DNA of 64,000 nucleotides, from NCBI RefSeq assembly GCF_002920635.1, contig NZ_PQSR01000008.1:1-64000 (forward strand). Direction: 5' to 3'. Below the pieces are notes generated by a model. The model ran no database searches and was not told the origin of the DNA. It worked only from the letters and a program-made list of their open reading frames with translations. This stretch comes from Streptomyces sp. Ru72. GTDB taxonomy: Bacteria; Actinomycetota; Actinomycetes; Streptomycetales; Streptomycetaceae. The position numbers were made by a program, and so were the translations under genes. Positions 1 through 7,934 of this stretch are shown here, piece by piece (position 1 is the stretch's first letter; the number at the start of each line of letters is the position of its first letter).

Positions 1-665
1 GGTGCACGACCACGAGCGGACTCGCCGCCGCGACCGGCCGGAGAGTCGTCGAGCGGTACGGCATGACCGAGACGCTGATGAACACCAGCGTGCGGGTGGA
101 CGGGGAGGCGCGCGCGGGGACGGTGGGGGTTCCGCTGCCGGGTGTGGAGCTGCGGCTCGTCGAGGAGGACGGGTCCGTCATCGCCGCCTGCGACGAGGAG
201 AGCGTCGGGGAGATCCAGGTGCGCGGGCCGAACCTGTTCACCGGGTACCTCAACCGGCCCGACGCCACCGCCGCCGCGTTCACCCCTGACGGCTGGTTCC
301 GCACCGGGGACATGGCGGTCCGCGAGCCCGACGGGTACGTGCGGATCGTGGGGCGCAAGGCGACCGATCTCATCAAGAGCGGCGGCTACAAGATCGGGGC
401 CGGGGAGATCGAGAACGCCCTTCTCGAGCACCCGGGTGTCCGGGAGGCCGCCGTCGCCGGGGAGCCCGACGACGACCTGGGCGAGCGGATCGTCGCCTGG
501 GTGGTGCCCGCGGATCCCGCGGCGCCGCCCGGCGCCGACGAGCTGGCCGGCCACGTGGCCCGCCGTCTCGCCCCGCACAAGCGTCCGCGCGTGGTGCGGT
601 ACCTGGACGCCCTGCCCCGCAACGACATGGGGAAGATCATGAAGCGGGCGCTGCGGGATGCCTGA
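1..665 (+). CDS. Acyl-CoA synthetase, malonyl-CoA synthetase (MatB) type, C-terminal part
   Basis: The gene enters from the left edge of the window, so only the last ~220 residues are visible. It would activate a (di)carboxylic acid such as malonate to its CoA thioester using ATP. In the reading frame before residue M63-coordinate one sees the ANL-family core motif ERYGMTET, then GWFRTGDMA (adenosine-binding Asp), the hinge region GRKATDLIKSGGYKI, and near the C-terminus the catalytic-lysine motif PRNDMGKIMK. These define the adenylate-forming superfamily. The match to MatB-like enzymes is from family knowledge and from the neighbour, a carboxyltransferase that overlaps it by 8 bases. Substrate is inferred and cannot be settled without the N-terminal binding pocket. 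Confidence 0.9.
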   Translation, partial: CTTTSGLAAATGRRVVERYGMTETLMNTSVRVDGEARAGTVGVPLPGVELRLVEEDGSVIAACDEESVGEIQVRGPNLFTGYLNRPDATAAAFTPDGWFRTGDMAVREPDGYVRIVGRKATDLIKSGGYKIGAGEIENALLEHPGVREAAVAGEPDDDLGERIVAWVVPADPAAPPGADELAGHVARRLAPHKRPRVVRYLDALPRNDMGKIMKRALRDA

Positions 666-2010
666 GCGCCTGTCCGCCCGGGACGCCCTCGCCCTTGTCA
701 CCGACGACTTCGCCCAACTCCCCTCCCCCGCGCGCGGCGGGAGGTCCGACGGTCCGTTGGCCTGGCCCGGCTACGACGCCTCCCTCGCCCGCGCCGCCAC
801 GCACACCGGCGAGGAGGAGTCGGTCGTCTGCGGGTACGCCACCGTCACCGGCACCCCGGTCGTGCTGATCGCGTTCGAGTTCGGCTTCCTGGGCGGCTCC
901 CTGGGCGAACGCACCGGGGACCGGCTGGAGGCGGCCCACGTCCACGCCCGTGAGCGGCGGCTGCCGGTTGTCTCGCTGGTCGCGACGGGCGGCAGCCGGA
1001 TGCAGGAGGGCATGCTCGCGCTGACCCAGTTGCAGCGCGTGGCCCGCCAGTCGGCGCTCACCCGCGCGGCCGGCCTGCCCCAGCTCGCGGTGTTGCGGGA
1101 CCCGACGACGGGCGGCGGCTGGGCCACGCTGGGCGCGGGCGCCGACGTGGTGCTGGCCCTGCCGGGCGCCCAGGTCGGCTTCGCGGGCTCCCGGGTGCGC
1201 CCACCGGACGCCGACCCTGCGGCGTACACCGCTCAGGCGCAGCTCGAAGCGGGCACCGTCGACGCGGTCGTACGGCCCGCAGAGCTGCGCGAGACGCTGG
1301 GCCGGTGGCTGGCGCTGCTGACGGCACCCTCCTGCCCCGGTCCCGAACCCGAGCCCGCGCCCGTGCCCGGCGCACTCGGCCGGGCGGACCTCCCGGCCAC
1401 CGGCTGGGACGCGGTGCGGCGCGCCCGCGACCCGAAGCGTCCCCGCGCGCACGCCTACCTGGACGCCTACTTCACCCGCCGGGCGGCCATCAGCGGCGAC
1501 CGGTGCGGCGGCACCGACCCGGACGGCATGCTGTGCGGCTTCGGCACCCACGACGGCCGGACCATCGCCTACGCCGCCCAGACCGGCACGGCGACCCGGC
1601 CCGCCGGGTTCCGTACGGCCGCCCGGCTGGTCCGCCTCGCGGACCGGCTGTCCCTGCCGGTGCTGACGCTGGTGGACACACCGGGCGCCGCCAACGACGC
1701 CGAGGCCGAACGGCAAGGGGCGGGCGCAGCGATCGCGGACCTGTTCGCCGCGGTCGCCACGGCCCGTACGCCGATCACCACGCTGGTCATCGGCGAGGGC
1801 GGCTCAGGCGGCGCCCTCGCGCTGGCCGCGCCGGGCAACACGTGGGTCACGCCGGACAGCTACTTCTCCGTCATCGCCCCGGAGCTCGCCGCCGCGATAC
1901 TCAAGCGCCCGCCGGAGCAGGTGCGGGAGACGGCGGACCAGCTCCGGGTCCGCCCCCAGGACCTGGTCGACCTGGGGGTGGTGCGGGGGATCGCCGGCAC
2001 CGCTACGTGA
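658..2010 (+). CDS. Fused acetyl/acyl-CoA carboxylase carboxyltransferase (beta-alpha type)
   Basis: A 450-residue carboxyltransferase of the crotonase fold. The first ~230 residues resemble the AccD-like half (LVATGGSRMQEG, which forms an oxyanion loop) and residues ~260-450 the AccA-like half (LVDTPGAAND, IGEGGSGGALAL). Both halves are shorter than in stand-alone acyl-CoA carboxylase beta subunits, and the N-terminal zinc-ribbon Cys pairs of bacterial AccD are not seen. It starts on an ATG that overlaps the preceding acyl-CoA synthetase by 8 bases, so the two are translationally coupled. The pair may handle malonyl-CoA: made from malonate by the first enzyme and carboxylated or decarboxylated by this one. 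No biotin carboxylase or biotin carrier gene is visible nearby, so the partner is unknown. Confidence 0.85.
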   Translation: MPERLSARDALALVTDDFAQLPSPARGGRSDGPLAWPGYDASLARAATHTGEEESVVCGYATVTGTPVVLIAFEFGFLGGSLGERTGDRLEAAHVHARERRLPVVSLVATGGSRMQEGMLALTQLQRVARQSALTRAAGLPQLAVLRDPTTGGGWATLGAGADVVLALPGAQVGFAGSRVRPPDADPAAYTAQAQLEAGTVDAVVRPAELRETLGRWLALLTAPSCPGPEPEPAPVPGALGRADLPATGWDAVRRARDPKRPRAHAYLDAYFTRRAAISGDRCGGTDPDGMLCGFGTHDGRTIAYAAQTGTATRPAGFRTAARLVRLADRLSLPVLTLVDTPGAANDAEAERQGAGAAIADLFAAVATARTPITTLVIGEGGSGGALALAAPGNTWVTPDSYFSVIAPELAAAILKRPPEQVRETADQLRVRPQDLVDLGVVRGIAGTAT

Positions 2011-2167
2011 CGAGCGGACCCCGTACAAGGTCCTCCCCGCGCGACGCGCCCAGGACCACCCGCCCGGACCACCCCGAGGGGCGCGGGGCCGCCCCGCGGC
2101 GGAGGATGCGGAGAAGAGGCCCGCCGCCCGGCGGCCCGCCCGCGGTCCGTTCTCGGGAGGTACCGCC

Positions 2168-3205
2168 ATGACCGTCAGCCTGGACCAGCTGCGCCGCTGC
2201 CACTTCGCCGTCGACCTGGGCGCGGCGAGGACCCGCGTCTACGTCAAGGGCGCCGGCCTGGTGGTGGACCAGCCCAGTGCGGCGGCCGTCAACACCCGCA
2301 CGGGCGCGCTGATCGCGGTCGGTGAGTTCGCCGAGAAGATGACGGGCCGCACGCCCTCGTACATCCGAGTCGTACGGCCCGTCTCCGGCGGCACCGTCGT
2401 CGACATCGAGATGGCCCAGCGCATGCTGCGCCATCTGCTGGGCGAGAAGCTCCGCCGCAGCCTGCGCCGCAAGCCCCGGCTGCGGGCCGCCGCCTGCACC
2501 CCGCACGACGCGGACCCGCTGGCCCAGCGCGCGGCCGTGGAGACGCTGGTCGGGCTGGGGGCGCGCAGGGTGGAGCTGGTGGACACGCTCGTCGCTGCGG
2601 CCGTGGGGTGCGGGCTGCCCGTCGAGCAGCCCGAGGCGTCCATGATCATGGTGTGCGGGGCCGCCGCCACGCAGATCGCGGTGCTGTCGCTGGGGAACAT
2701 CGTGACCGCCGAGCGCATCCCGGTGGGCGGCGAGGCCGTCGATCACGCCATAGTGCAACACCTGCGGCACGAGCACGCGCTGATGCTGCCGAGCCAGTCC
2801 GTACGGCCGCTGCGGCTCGCCCTGTGCGCGGGCGGGTTCACCTCGGACGGGCCCGCCTCCACCGAGATCATGGGGCGGGACGTGGCGACCGGGCTCGCGC
2901 GCTCCGTGAAGGTCGACACGGCGGCCGTGCGGAACGCCATCCAGACCCCGCTGACCGCCGTCCTCGACGGCATCGGCAAGGTGCTGCGGGACTGCCCGCC
3001 CGATCTGGTGGCCGACCTCGCCGACCGCGGGATCATGATGGTCGGCGGCAGCGCGCTGCTGCCCGGGCTCGACGACATGCTGCGTCAGGCGACCGGCATG
3101 CCCGTGCACATCGCCGAACGGCCCGACATCTGCGCGGTCCAGGGCCTGGGCGCGATGCTGGAGGGCAGGATCCAGCCGCTGACGCTGGATCCGCTGGCGG
3201 CCTGA
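2168..3205 (+). CDS. mbl: MreB/Mbl-like actin-family protein
   Basis: A 345-residue bacterial actin homologue. Residues ~12-40 carry the phosphate-1 loop region (AVDLGAARTRVYVKG), followed by the MreB hallmark VVDQPSAAAVN; a second nucleotide-binding region lies near GGEAVDHAIV and the adenosine motif near MMVGGSALLPGLD. This is the MreB family that in Streptomyces works in spore-wall synthesis rather than rod shape. The protein is divergent from true MreB (for example the first phosphate loop reads DLGAARTRV instead of DLGTANTLV), which fits the Mbl-type paralogue. The start ATG has an upstream GGGAGG ribosome-binding site. It stands alone in its transcription unit, 157 bases after the carboxyltransferase. 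Confidence 0.85.
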   Translation: MTVSLDQLRRCHFAVDLGAARTRVYVKGAGLVVDQPSAAAVNTRTGALIAVGEFAEKMTGRTPSYIRVVRPVSGGTVVDIEMAQRMLRHLLGEKLRRSLRRKPRLRAAACTPHDADPLAQRAAVETLVGLGARRVELVDTLVAAAVGCGLPVEQPEASMIMVCGAAATQIAVLSLGNIVTAERIPVGGEAVDHAIVQHLRHEHALMLPSQSVRPLRLALCAGGFTSDGPASTEIMGRDVATGLARSVKVDTAAVRNAIQTPLTAVLDGIGKVLRDCPPDLVADLADRGIMMVGGSALLPGLDDMLRQATGMPVHIAERPDICAVQGLGAMLEGRIQPLTLDPLAA

Positions 3206-3270
3206 GCCTCGGGCGGGAACGGGACGGCGTCCGGGTGGCCTGCGCGGGGAGCGGCGGCCGGTTCCGTACG

Positions 3271-3708
3271 ATGGACGCCATGACGTCCGGCGTGTGCACT
3301 GGCTCCTGGGTGAGCCGCGCCCGCTGGGTGCTGCTGGTGATGGCGGTGCTTGCCGGGGTGCTGGCCATGCACGCGCTGTCGCCGTCCGGCACGCCGTCGG
3401 CGGGACAGCACGTCATGGTGGGGGCGCCGGGCACGGAAGGCCACCGGGCCGCAGCCGCGCCCGCTCACGCGGACGACTGCGCGTGCCGCCATCTGTCGAA
3501 CGCCGGTCATGGCGGGATGGTCATGGACCACTCCGGCGGGACCTGCGCGGCCGGAGGCACCGCCGCCTCCTACGTCCCGCCCGCCCTGCCGCCCGCGCTC
3601 ACGGTCCCCGGGGAGTGCGCCGCGGCCTTCCACGGTCCCCCGGTCGCGGGGACGGCCGACGGCCGGGCTCCGCCCGACCTGTCCGAACTACAGCTTCTGC
3701 GGATCTAG
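3271..3708 (+). CDS. DUF6153-like small membrane/secreted protein
   Basis: A ~145-residue protein with an N-terminal hydrophobic segment (WVLLVMAVLAGVLAMHAL, about residues 17-34), then a His/Cys/Met-containing tail (CACRHL, HGGMVMDHSGG). Such proteins are common next to DUF305 copper-type lipoproteins in Streptomyces, and the next gene here is one. A role at the membrane in metal handling is inferred from the residues and the neighbour only. Two ATGs, at 3271 and 3280, are possible starts and neither has a strong ribosome-binding site. Confidence 0.65.
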   Translation: MDAMTSGVCTGSWVSRARWVLLVMAVLAGVLAMHALSPSGTPSAGQHVMVGAPGTEGHRAAAAPAHADDCACRHLSNAGHGGMVMDHSGGTCAAGGTAASYVPPALPPALTVPGECAAAFHGPPVAGTADGRAPPDLSELQLLRI

Positions 3709-3813
3709 AGGCGCCCGCACGACACCTCCCCTGCAGGTGACGTGCTCCGGGCCGTCTCACGATCCGTTCTTCCCGCGCGCCTGCGCGGGTCTTCCCAAGG
3801 AGCTGTACTTCTC

Positions 3814-4503
3814 ATGGCATTGCGCCGTTCCCCGATCCGCCGTACCGCCGCGCTGGCCGCGGCCGCGACGGCGGCGGTGGTGCTGACCGCCTGCGGCGGC
3901 AGCGACTCCGCCTCGTCCTCCGCCTCGCCCTCCGCCTCGTCGGGCCACTCCGGCCACGGCATGGGGACGATGTCCCCGTCCGGCCCCTCGGGCACGGCCC
4001 CCGCGGCGCGGGGCGGCCACAACGCGCAGGACGTGACGTTCGCGCAGGAGATGATCCCGCACCACCGCCAGGCCGTGGCCATGGCCGGTCTGGCCCCGTC
4101 GCGGGCCGCCTCCCAGGACGTCAAGGACCTCGCCGCGAGGATCCGGAAGGCACAGGACCCGGAGATCGCCACCATGTCGGGCTGGCTGAAGGCGTGGGGC
4201 GAGAAGGTCCCCGACGACAGCGGATCGGGCATGGAGAGCATGCCGGGCAGGGACCACTCCGGCTCGTCGATGCCCGGCATGATGTCGGACCGGGACATGA
4301 AGAAGCTTCAGGGCCTGTCGGGTGGCGCCTTCGACAAGGCCTTCCTCCAGATGATGATCGGCCACCACGAGGGCGCGATCGCCATGGCGAGGACCGAAGG
4401 GTCCAGGGGCGCCTACGGTCCCGCGCGGACGATGGCGAAGTCGATCGTCACCTCGCAGTCGGCCGAGATCACGGAGATGCAGAAGATGCTCGGCGAGCGG
4501 TAG
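3814..4503 (+). CDS. DUF305 lipoprotein, probable copper/metal-binding
   Basis: A 229-residue secreted lipoprotein. It begins with an arginine-rich n-region, a hydrophobic stretch and a lipobox LTAC around residue 28, then a Ser-rich linker. Two DUF305 ferritin-like repeats follow, each with a paired His motif: MIPHHRQAV and MIGHHEGAI. A Met/His-rich linker (HSGHGMGTM, SGSSMPGMM) between and before them suggests soft-metal binding such as copper. AAGGAG lies 11 bases before the ATG. It follows the DUF6153-like gene by ~105 bases and is followed by a strong terminator hairpin, so the two genes probably form one unit. The metal is inferred. Confidence 0.85.
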   Translation: MALRRSPIRRTAALAAAATAAVVLTACGGSDSASSSASPSASSGHSGHGMGTMSPSGPSGTAPAARGGHNAQDVTFAQEMIPHHRQAVAMAGLAPSRAASQDVKDLAARIRKAQDPEIATMSGWLKAWGEKVPDDSGSGMESMPGRDHSGSSMPGMMSDRDMKKLQGLSGGAFDKAFLQMMIGHHEGAIAMARTEGSRGAYGPARTMAKSIVTSQSAEITEMQKMLGER

Positions 4504-4538
4504 TCCGCAGGCGATGGTCACGTAGGCAGTAGGCCCAG

Positions 4539-4591
4539 GGACCGGTTCGGGGCGAGTGGCGGTACGTCCGCTGCCCCGAACCGGGTCCTTT
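4539..4591 (+). terminator. Rho-independent-like hairpin after the DUF305 gene
   Basis: A ~15-bp stem (GGACCGGTTCGGGGC paired with GCCCCGAACCGGGTCC, one bulged base) with a 22-base loop is followed by TTT. It lies between the DUF305 gene and the convergent XRE regulator gene and can end transcription from the left. Confidence 0.7.
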
Positions 4592-4615
4592 CGCACCCGC
4601 GGCGGCGGCGAAGCG

Positions 4616-5467
4616 TCAGGTGACGGCGCGGAGCCTGCCGTAGGGCCGGTGGCCGGAGGACTCGTGGCGGAGCCGATCGACGCTCCGGGCGGTCTCCTCG
4701 TCCGCCGGCAGGTGAACGACCAGTTGCTGCGCGTCCGCGGAGAGTTCGAGCGTCTCGCGGTGGAACCGGAGTGCGTGTGCGGTGGGGTGGTTCAGTCGCA
4801 GCACGCCGCGCTTCGGGACCATGTGCCGGTTCAGGCGCCGTGTGAAGTCGGGGCCCGCGAGGGGCGCGAGTTCCGCGGTGAACCACTCCGAGTTCTCGAC
4901 GGACGGCCCGAGCCACAGGTCGAAGGCCTGCTGGTCCGCGATGTCGTCCCAGTCGGCGAAGAAGGTGCGGGCGCGGGGGTCGGTGAACACATAGCGGGTG
5001 AGGTTCGGTGCGCCGGTCTCCAGCAACCCGGTTCCGTCCATCAGCCACGCGTAGCCGCTGGTGTGGGCGAGGACGTCGCCCAGACGGTTCGTCACCAGGG
5101 CGATCCCCGGCTCCAGGAGGCGAAGGGTCTCCAGCACCGACGGCCGGACCTCGCGCCGAGGCGGTGCCGGCCTGGGGTGGGCGACACACTCGCCGCCGGT
5201 GATCTTCGCGAGGTAGCGCAGGTGGCTGCGCTCCGAGGGGTCGAGACCGAGGGCGTCCGCGAGCGCGTTCACCACCGCCGCGGAGGGGTTGCGGTCGCGG
5301 CCCTGCTCGATACGGGTCAGGTACTCGACGCTGATGCCGGCCCGCACGGCCACGTCCGTGCGTCGCAGACCGGGCGAACGGCGGCGGCCGTGATCCGGTA
5401 TCCCCAACTCGTCCGGCTGGATACTGTCGCGCTTGGTGCGGATGAAGTCCCCCAACGGTGTACCCAT
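4616..5467 (-). CDS. XRE-family HTH regulator, MmyB-like
   Basis: A 283-residue regulator. Residues ~25-80 form the helix-turn-helix (RRSPGLRRTDVAVRAGISVEYLTRIEQGR, cut here as two parts of one domain), and residues ~110-270 form the MmyB-like ligand-binding (PAS-like) domain with motifs TNRLGDVLAH and WFTAELAPLAG. Members of this family control divergently transcribed reductase or exporter genes, often in response to small hydrophobic ligands. It is divergent from the FMN reductase gene at 5581 with a 113-base shared upstream region, so that gene is the likely target. The start ATG is at 5467. Confidence 0.9.
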   Translation of the reverse strand: MGTPLGDFIRTKRDSIQPDELGIPDHGRRRSPGLRRTDVAVRAGISVEYLTRIEQGRDRNPSAAVVNALADALGLDPSERSHLRYLAKITGGECVAHPRPAPPRREVRPSVLETLRLLEPGIALVTNRLGDVLAHTSGYAWLMDGTGLLETGAPNLTRYVFTDPRARTFFADWDDIADQQAFDLWLGPSVENSEWFTAELAPLAGPDFTRRLNRHMVPKRGVLRLNHPTAHALRFHRETLELSADAQQLVVHLPADEETARSVDRLRHESSGHRPYGRLRAVT

Positions 5468-5580
5468 GTCGTGAGCATATGGTGGCGCGTCCCCGGTTGC
5501 GGAGTGCTCAGGGTGGCCCTGCGGGGGCCAGCCTGAGCCCGGCCTGGTTGGGGCCGCCGCGCCGGCCGAGGGTGGTGGGC

Positions 5581-6174
5581 ATGGAGAACACGCACAAGCT
5601 GGTGATCATCGTTGGCAGCGTCCGGGAGGGCCGGTTCGGTCCCGTGGTGGCCTCATGGGTCGCCGATCAGGCCCGTGCCCACGGGGCATTCGACGTCCAG
5701 GTCGTCGATCTGGCCGACGTCGAGGTGCCGTTGGCCCTGCCCGCCGCGTCGCCGAAGTTCGCGGGCGACGACTACCCCCGTCCGGCCGGGATGGAACCCC
5801 TCACGTCGGCTCTCGACGGCGCGGACGCGTTCGTCGTCGTCACTCCGGAGTACAACCACAGCTATCCGGCGTCGTTGAAGGCGGCCATCGACTGGCACTT
5901 CACCCACTGGACCGCCAAGCCGGTCGCGTTCGTCAGCTACGGCGGTGCGGCAGGCGGCCGGCATGCCGTACTGCATCTGGAGAACGTCCTGACCGAGTTG
6001 CACGCGGTGACGATCCGCGACGGTCTCGCCTTCCCGAACTACTTCACGGCGTGGCAGGACGGTCAGCCGCTCGACCCCGACGCCGCCGGGTACGCCAAGA
6101 CGTTGCTGGACCAACTCACCTGGTGGGCGGGCGCACTTCGGGCGGCACGCGAGGCCGCCCCCTACCCCGCGTGA
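5581..6174 (+). CDS. NADPH-dependent FMN reductase
   Basis: A 197-residue flavodoxin-fold enzyme. The phosphate-binding loop GSVREGRFG lies near residue 12, and the family motif TPEYNHSYPASLKAAIDW near residues 95-112. It would transfer electrons from NAD(P)H to FMN or quinone-like substrates in the cytoplasm. The ATG at 5581 is preferred because the flavodoxin core starts directly after it. The divergent MmyB-like regulator next to it suggests control by a redox-active or aromatic compound, which is inference. Confidence 0.88.
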   Translation: MENTHKLVIIVGSVREGRFGPVVASWVADQARAHGAFDVQVVDLADVEVPLALPAASPKFAGDDYPRPAGMEPLTSALDGADAFVVVTPEYNHSYPASLKAAIDWHFTHWTAKPVAFVSYGGAAGGRHAVLHLENVLTELHAVTIRDGLAFPNYFTAWQDGQPLDPDAAGYAKTLLDQLTWWAGALRAAREAAPYPA

Positions 6175-6196
6175 GCCGGACGCAGCACGACGGGAA

Positions 6197-6240
6197 AGGG
6201 GCCGCCCGCCCGCGCCAGGAGCGCGGGGCGGACGGCCCCT
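6197..6240. terminator. Bidirectional hairpin between FMN reductase and leader-peptide gene
   Basis: An inverted repeat of about 17 bp, AGGGGCCG..CGCGC with GCGCG..CGGCCCCT and small mismatches, has a short loop. It sits 20 bases after the FMN reductase stop and 13 bases after the stop of the convergent peptide gene, so it can serve both. Confidence 0.6.
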
Positions 6241-6253
6241 CCCGAGCTGCCGG

Positions 6254-6472
6254 TCAGAAGGAGACGTTGACGCCGGCCTGGTGGTAGGTACCGAGGGTGC
6301 CGACGGTGCCCAGGGCCACGCCCTCGACGGTGCCGACCTGAGCCAGGACGTCCGCGTCGCTGACCGACGTCGGGCCGACGTTGGCGCTGGCGTGCGGGGC
6401 CAGGCCGCCGGAGACGGTGTCGAGCTCGGCGTCCGAGAGCTCGGCGGTGTGAACCTGGGGAGCGGAGTTCAT
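6254..6472 (-). CDS. Double-glycine-leader peptide, RiPP precursor-like
   Basis: A 72-residue small protein. The N-terminal part ends with LSDAELDTVSGG at residues ~13-24, the classic leader end with a Gly-Gly cut site. The remaining 48 residues (LAPHASANVGP ... GVNVSF) are Gly/Val/Ser/Thr-rich, with no Cys. Similar sequences are annotated as type A2 lantipeptide in Streptomyces, but lanthionine needs Cys and none is present, so another fate is likely. The ATG at 6472 has GAAGGGAAG upstream at good spacing; the longer frame to 6562 has no such signal. No cyclase, radical SAM enzyme, protease or peptidase-ABC gene lies within several kb. Function is unknown. Confidence 0.7.
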   Translation of the reverse strand: MNSAPQVHTAELSDAELDTVSGGLAPHASANVGPTSVSDADVLAQVGTVEGVALGTVGTLGTYHQAGVNVSF

Positions 6473-7085
6473 GATGGAACTTCCCTTCGCATGTGTGTTC
6501 CACAAGGGGGGGAGCGTCCCGCTGGGGACACGTTGCGGGCCGCGACCGCGGGCGTGCGGCATCCGTTACCGGCCACCCTTCGCACGACCCCGCGGCGCTG
6601 GAGATCAAAGCACGGAGTGCGCCGGCTCTCCAATCAACCGGCGCTTCCACCGGGGCGGTTGGCCGCGCAAGCGACGCACATGTAAAGGCTCGCGCACGAC
6701 TTGGGAGCGGCTTCTCCACACGCCTCGCCAAGCGGCGACGGGACCGGCGCTTCCCCCCGCGATACGGAACAAGACATTCCGCACCAATGACGTGCGCCCC
6801 GGCCGGCCGGCGTGGAGATCCCCGGCATGTCGTGCCGTAGTTGCGCATTCGCGGTGCAGATACGTGCGGGATCGCGTTCACCGGGGACGCGCCTGCAAAA
6901 ACCCCGCCGAGCTGCGCGCTGACGACGGGTCACGTACCATCCCGGACGCGGGTGTCCCGACTCGCCTGGTCGACCGCGCTGAAGAGCCCCTTCCGCATCC
7001 CCCGGCGGACTCGCAACCCGGCACCGGCCGACTGGATCCGGCTCCGGCCTTCCGCTGGGCCGCGGTGGTGGGCCACGATTCCTCC
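6473..7085. other. Intergenic region, 613 bases, no gene seen
   Basis: This gap holds the upstream region of the minus-strand leader-peptide gene and of the plus-strand unknown gene at 7086, which are divergent. Reading frames here are short or continue into others without coding character. It has slightly AT-richer patches such as the ones near 6605-6640 and 6760-6790 that could be promoters, but I see no convincing -35/-10 pair. Confidence 0.5.
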
Positions 7086-7625
7086 ATGACCCAGCAGAGA
7101 GCCGAGGGGGCGCCGCCCACCGACGCGGCCGCCACCTACGTACAGGCGCTCCGCGAGCGGCTGGCGGCCGACCGATGCAAGGTGACCGAGGCCGACCTGG
7201 GCGGTCACCGGGTGCTGGTCGGCGCCCGATCCGACCGCAGAGCACGGTGGATGGGCACCAAGGCCGAAATCTTCGTCTTCGCCCTCGCCGTCCCGGAGGT
7301 CGACACCGCCTCGATGACCGAGTTCACCGGTTGGGCCATGGACCGCGCGAAGCGCCTCCGCAGCGGTCTGCCGGGCTTTCGCAACGTGGCGACGGTCCTG
7401 CCCGCCCTCGTCAGTGCCAGTGTCCAGCCGGCCGCGGCGAAGTGGGCGGCCATGGACGCCAGGCTCCTCGGCACGAGCCTGATGTCCCGTCCCATCACGG
7501 TGGAGACACCGGCCACGGGCGGCGCCCGGATCACCATGTACCGGGGAAGGACCATGTGGGGCGGGGGATTCACGGGCCACGTCCTGCGGAAGGCATCGCT
7601 GTACTTCCCCGACCAGGGCGTGTAG
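7086..7625 (+). CDS. Conserved-looking protein of unknown function
   Basis: A 179-residue soluble protein that I do not recognise. It has no signal peptide and no membrane segment. The N-terminal half looks like alternating helix and strand (AATYVQALRERLAADRC, then GHRVLVGARSDRR and KAEIFVFALAVPEVD), and the middle has GFRNVATVLPALVSASV. The alternation plus the acidic residue in KAEIFVF vaguely recalls restriction-endonuclease-like folds, but no catalytic motif can be confirmed. The ATG at 7086 is taken as the start because the reading frame upstream lacks coding character. It precedes the STAND ATPase gene by ~310 bases on the same strand. Confidence 0.6.
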   Translation: MTQQRAEGAPPTDAAATYVQALRERLAADRCKVTEADLGGHRVLVGARSDRRARWMGTKAEIFVFALAVPEVDTASMTEFTGWAMDRAKRLRSGLPGFRNVATVLPALVSASVQPAAAKWAAMDARLLGTSLMSRPITVETPATGGARITMYRGRTMWGGGFTGHVLRKASLYFPDQGV

Positions 7626-7934
7626 TCCCGTCATACGGCAGGAGGCCGGGCCTCCCGGCGCCCCGTGCGGCGAGAGCGGTCCGCTCGGGCTGGAGGCGGC
7701 CGTGCGGCGAGAGCGGTCCGCTCGGGCCGGAGGCGGCCGTGCCCGAGCGCTCCGACTCGGGAGAGCCGAGAGGGAGAGCTGTACTACTCCACGCATCGGC
7801 CTGGGCCCGTAGCATTCTCGCGGGCGTTCGCATTCGTTGGCCGGCCGTGTCGACCCCTCGGAGGCGATGGGCGGTGGTGGAGGGCAGCAGGATCCCGCCA
7901 GTGGCACCCCGCCCCGGATGAAAGGGCGTCATGG
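7626..7934. other. Intergenic region with a tandem repeat, upstream of the STAND gene
   Basis: About 309 bases separate the unknown gene and the STAND ATPase. The region contains the two 37-bp tandem copies at 7663-7736. The frame of the STAND gene stays open through it, so a longer N-terminus cannot be fully excluded, but its translation is Arg/Gly-rich and repeat-derived. Confidence 0.5.
7663..7736. repeat. Tandem direct repeat, 2 x 37 bp
   Basis: Two adjacent 37-base copies start at 7663 and 7700, each beginning CCGTGCGGCGAGAGCGGTCC. They differ at one base only (T versus C in GGGCTGG/GGGCCGG). A partial third copy start (CCGTGC) follows at 7737. The unit contains the inner near-palindrome GAGAGCGGTCCGCTC, which may form a hairpin. 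Confidence 0.85.

Noticed and set aside
6471..7085. N-terminal extension of the unknown gene at 7086
   Set aside because: Translation is Arg/Pro-rich, overlaps the leader-peptide upstream region and has no ribosome-binding site.
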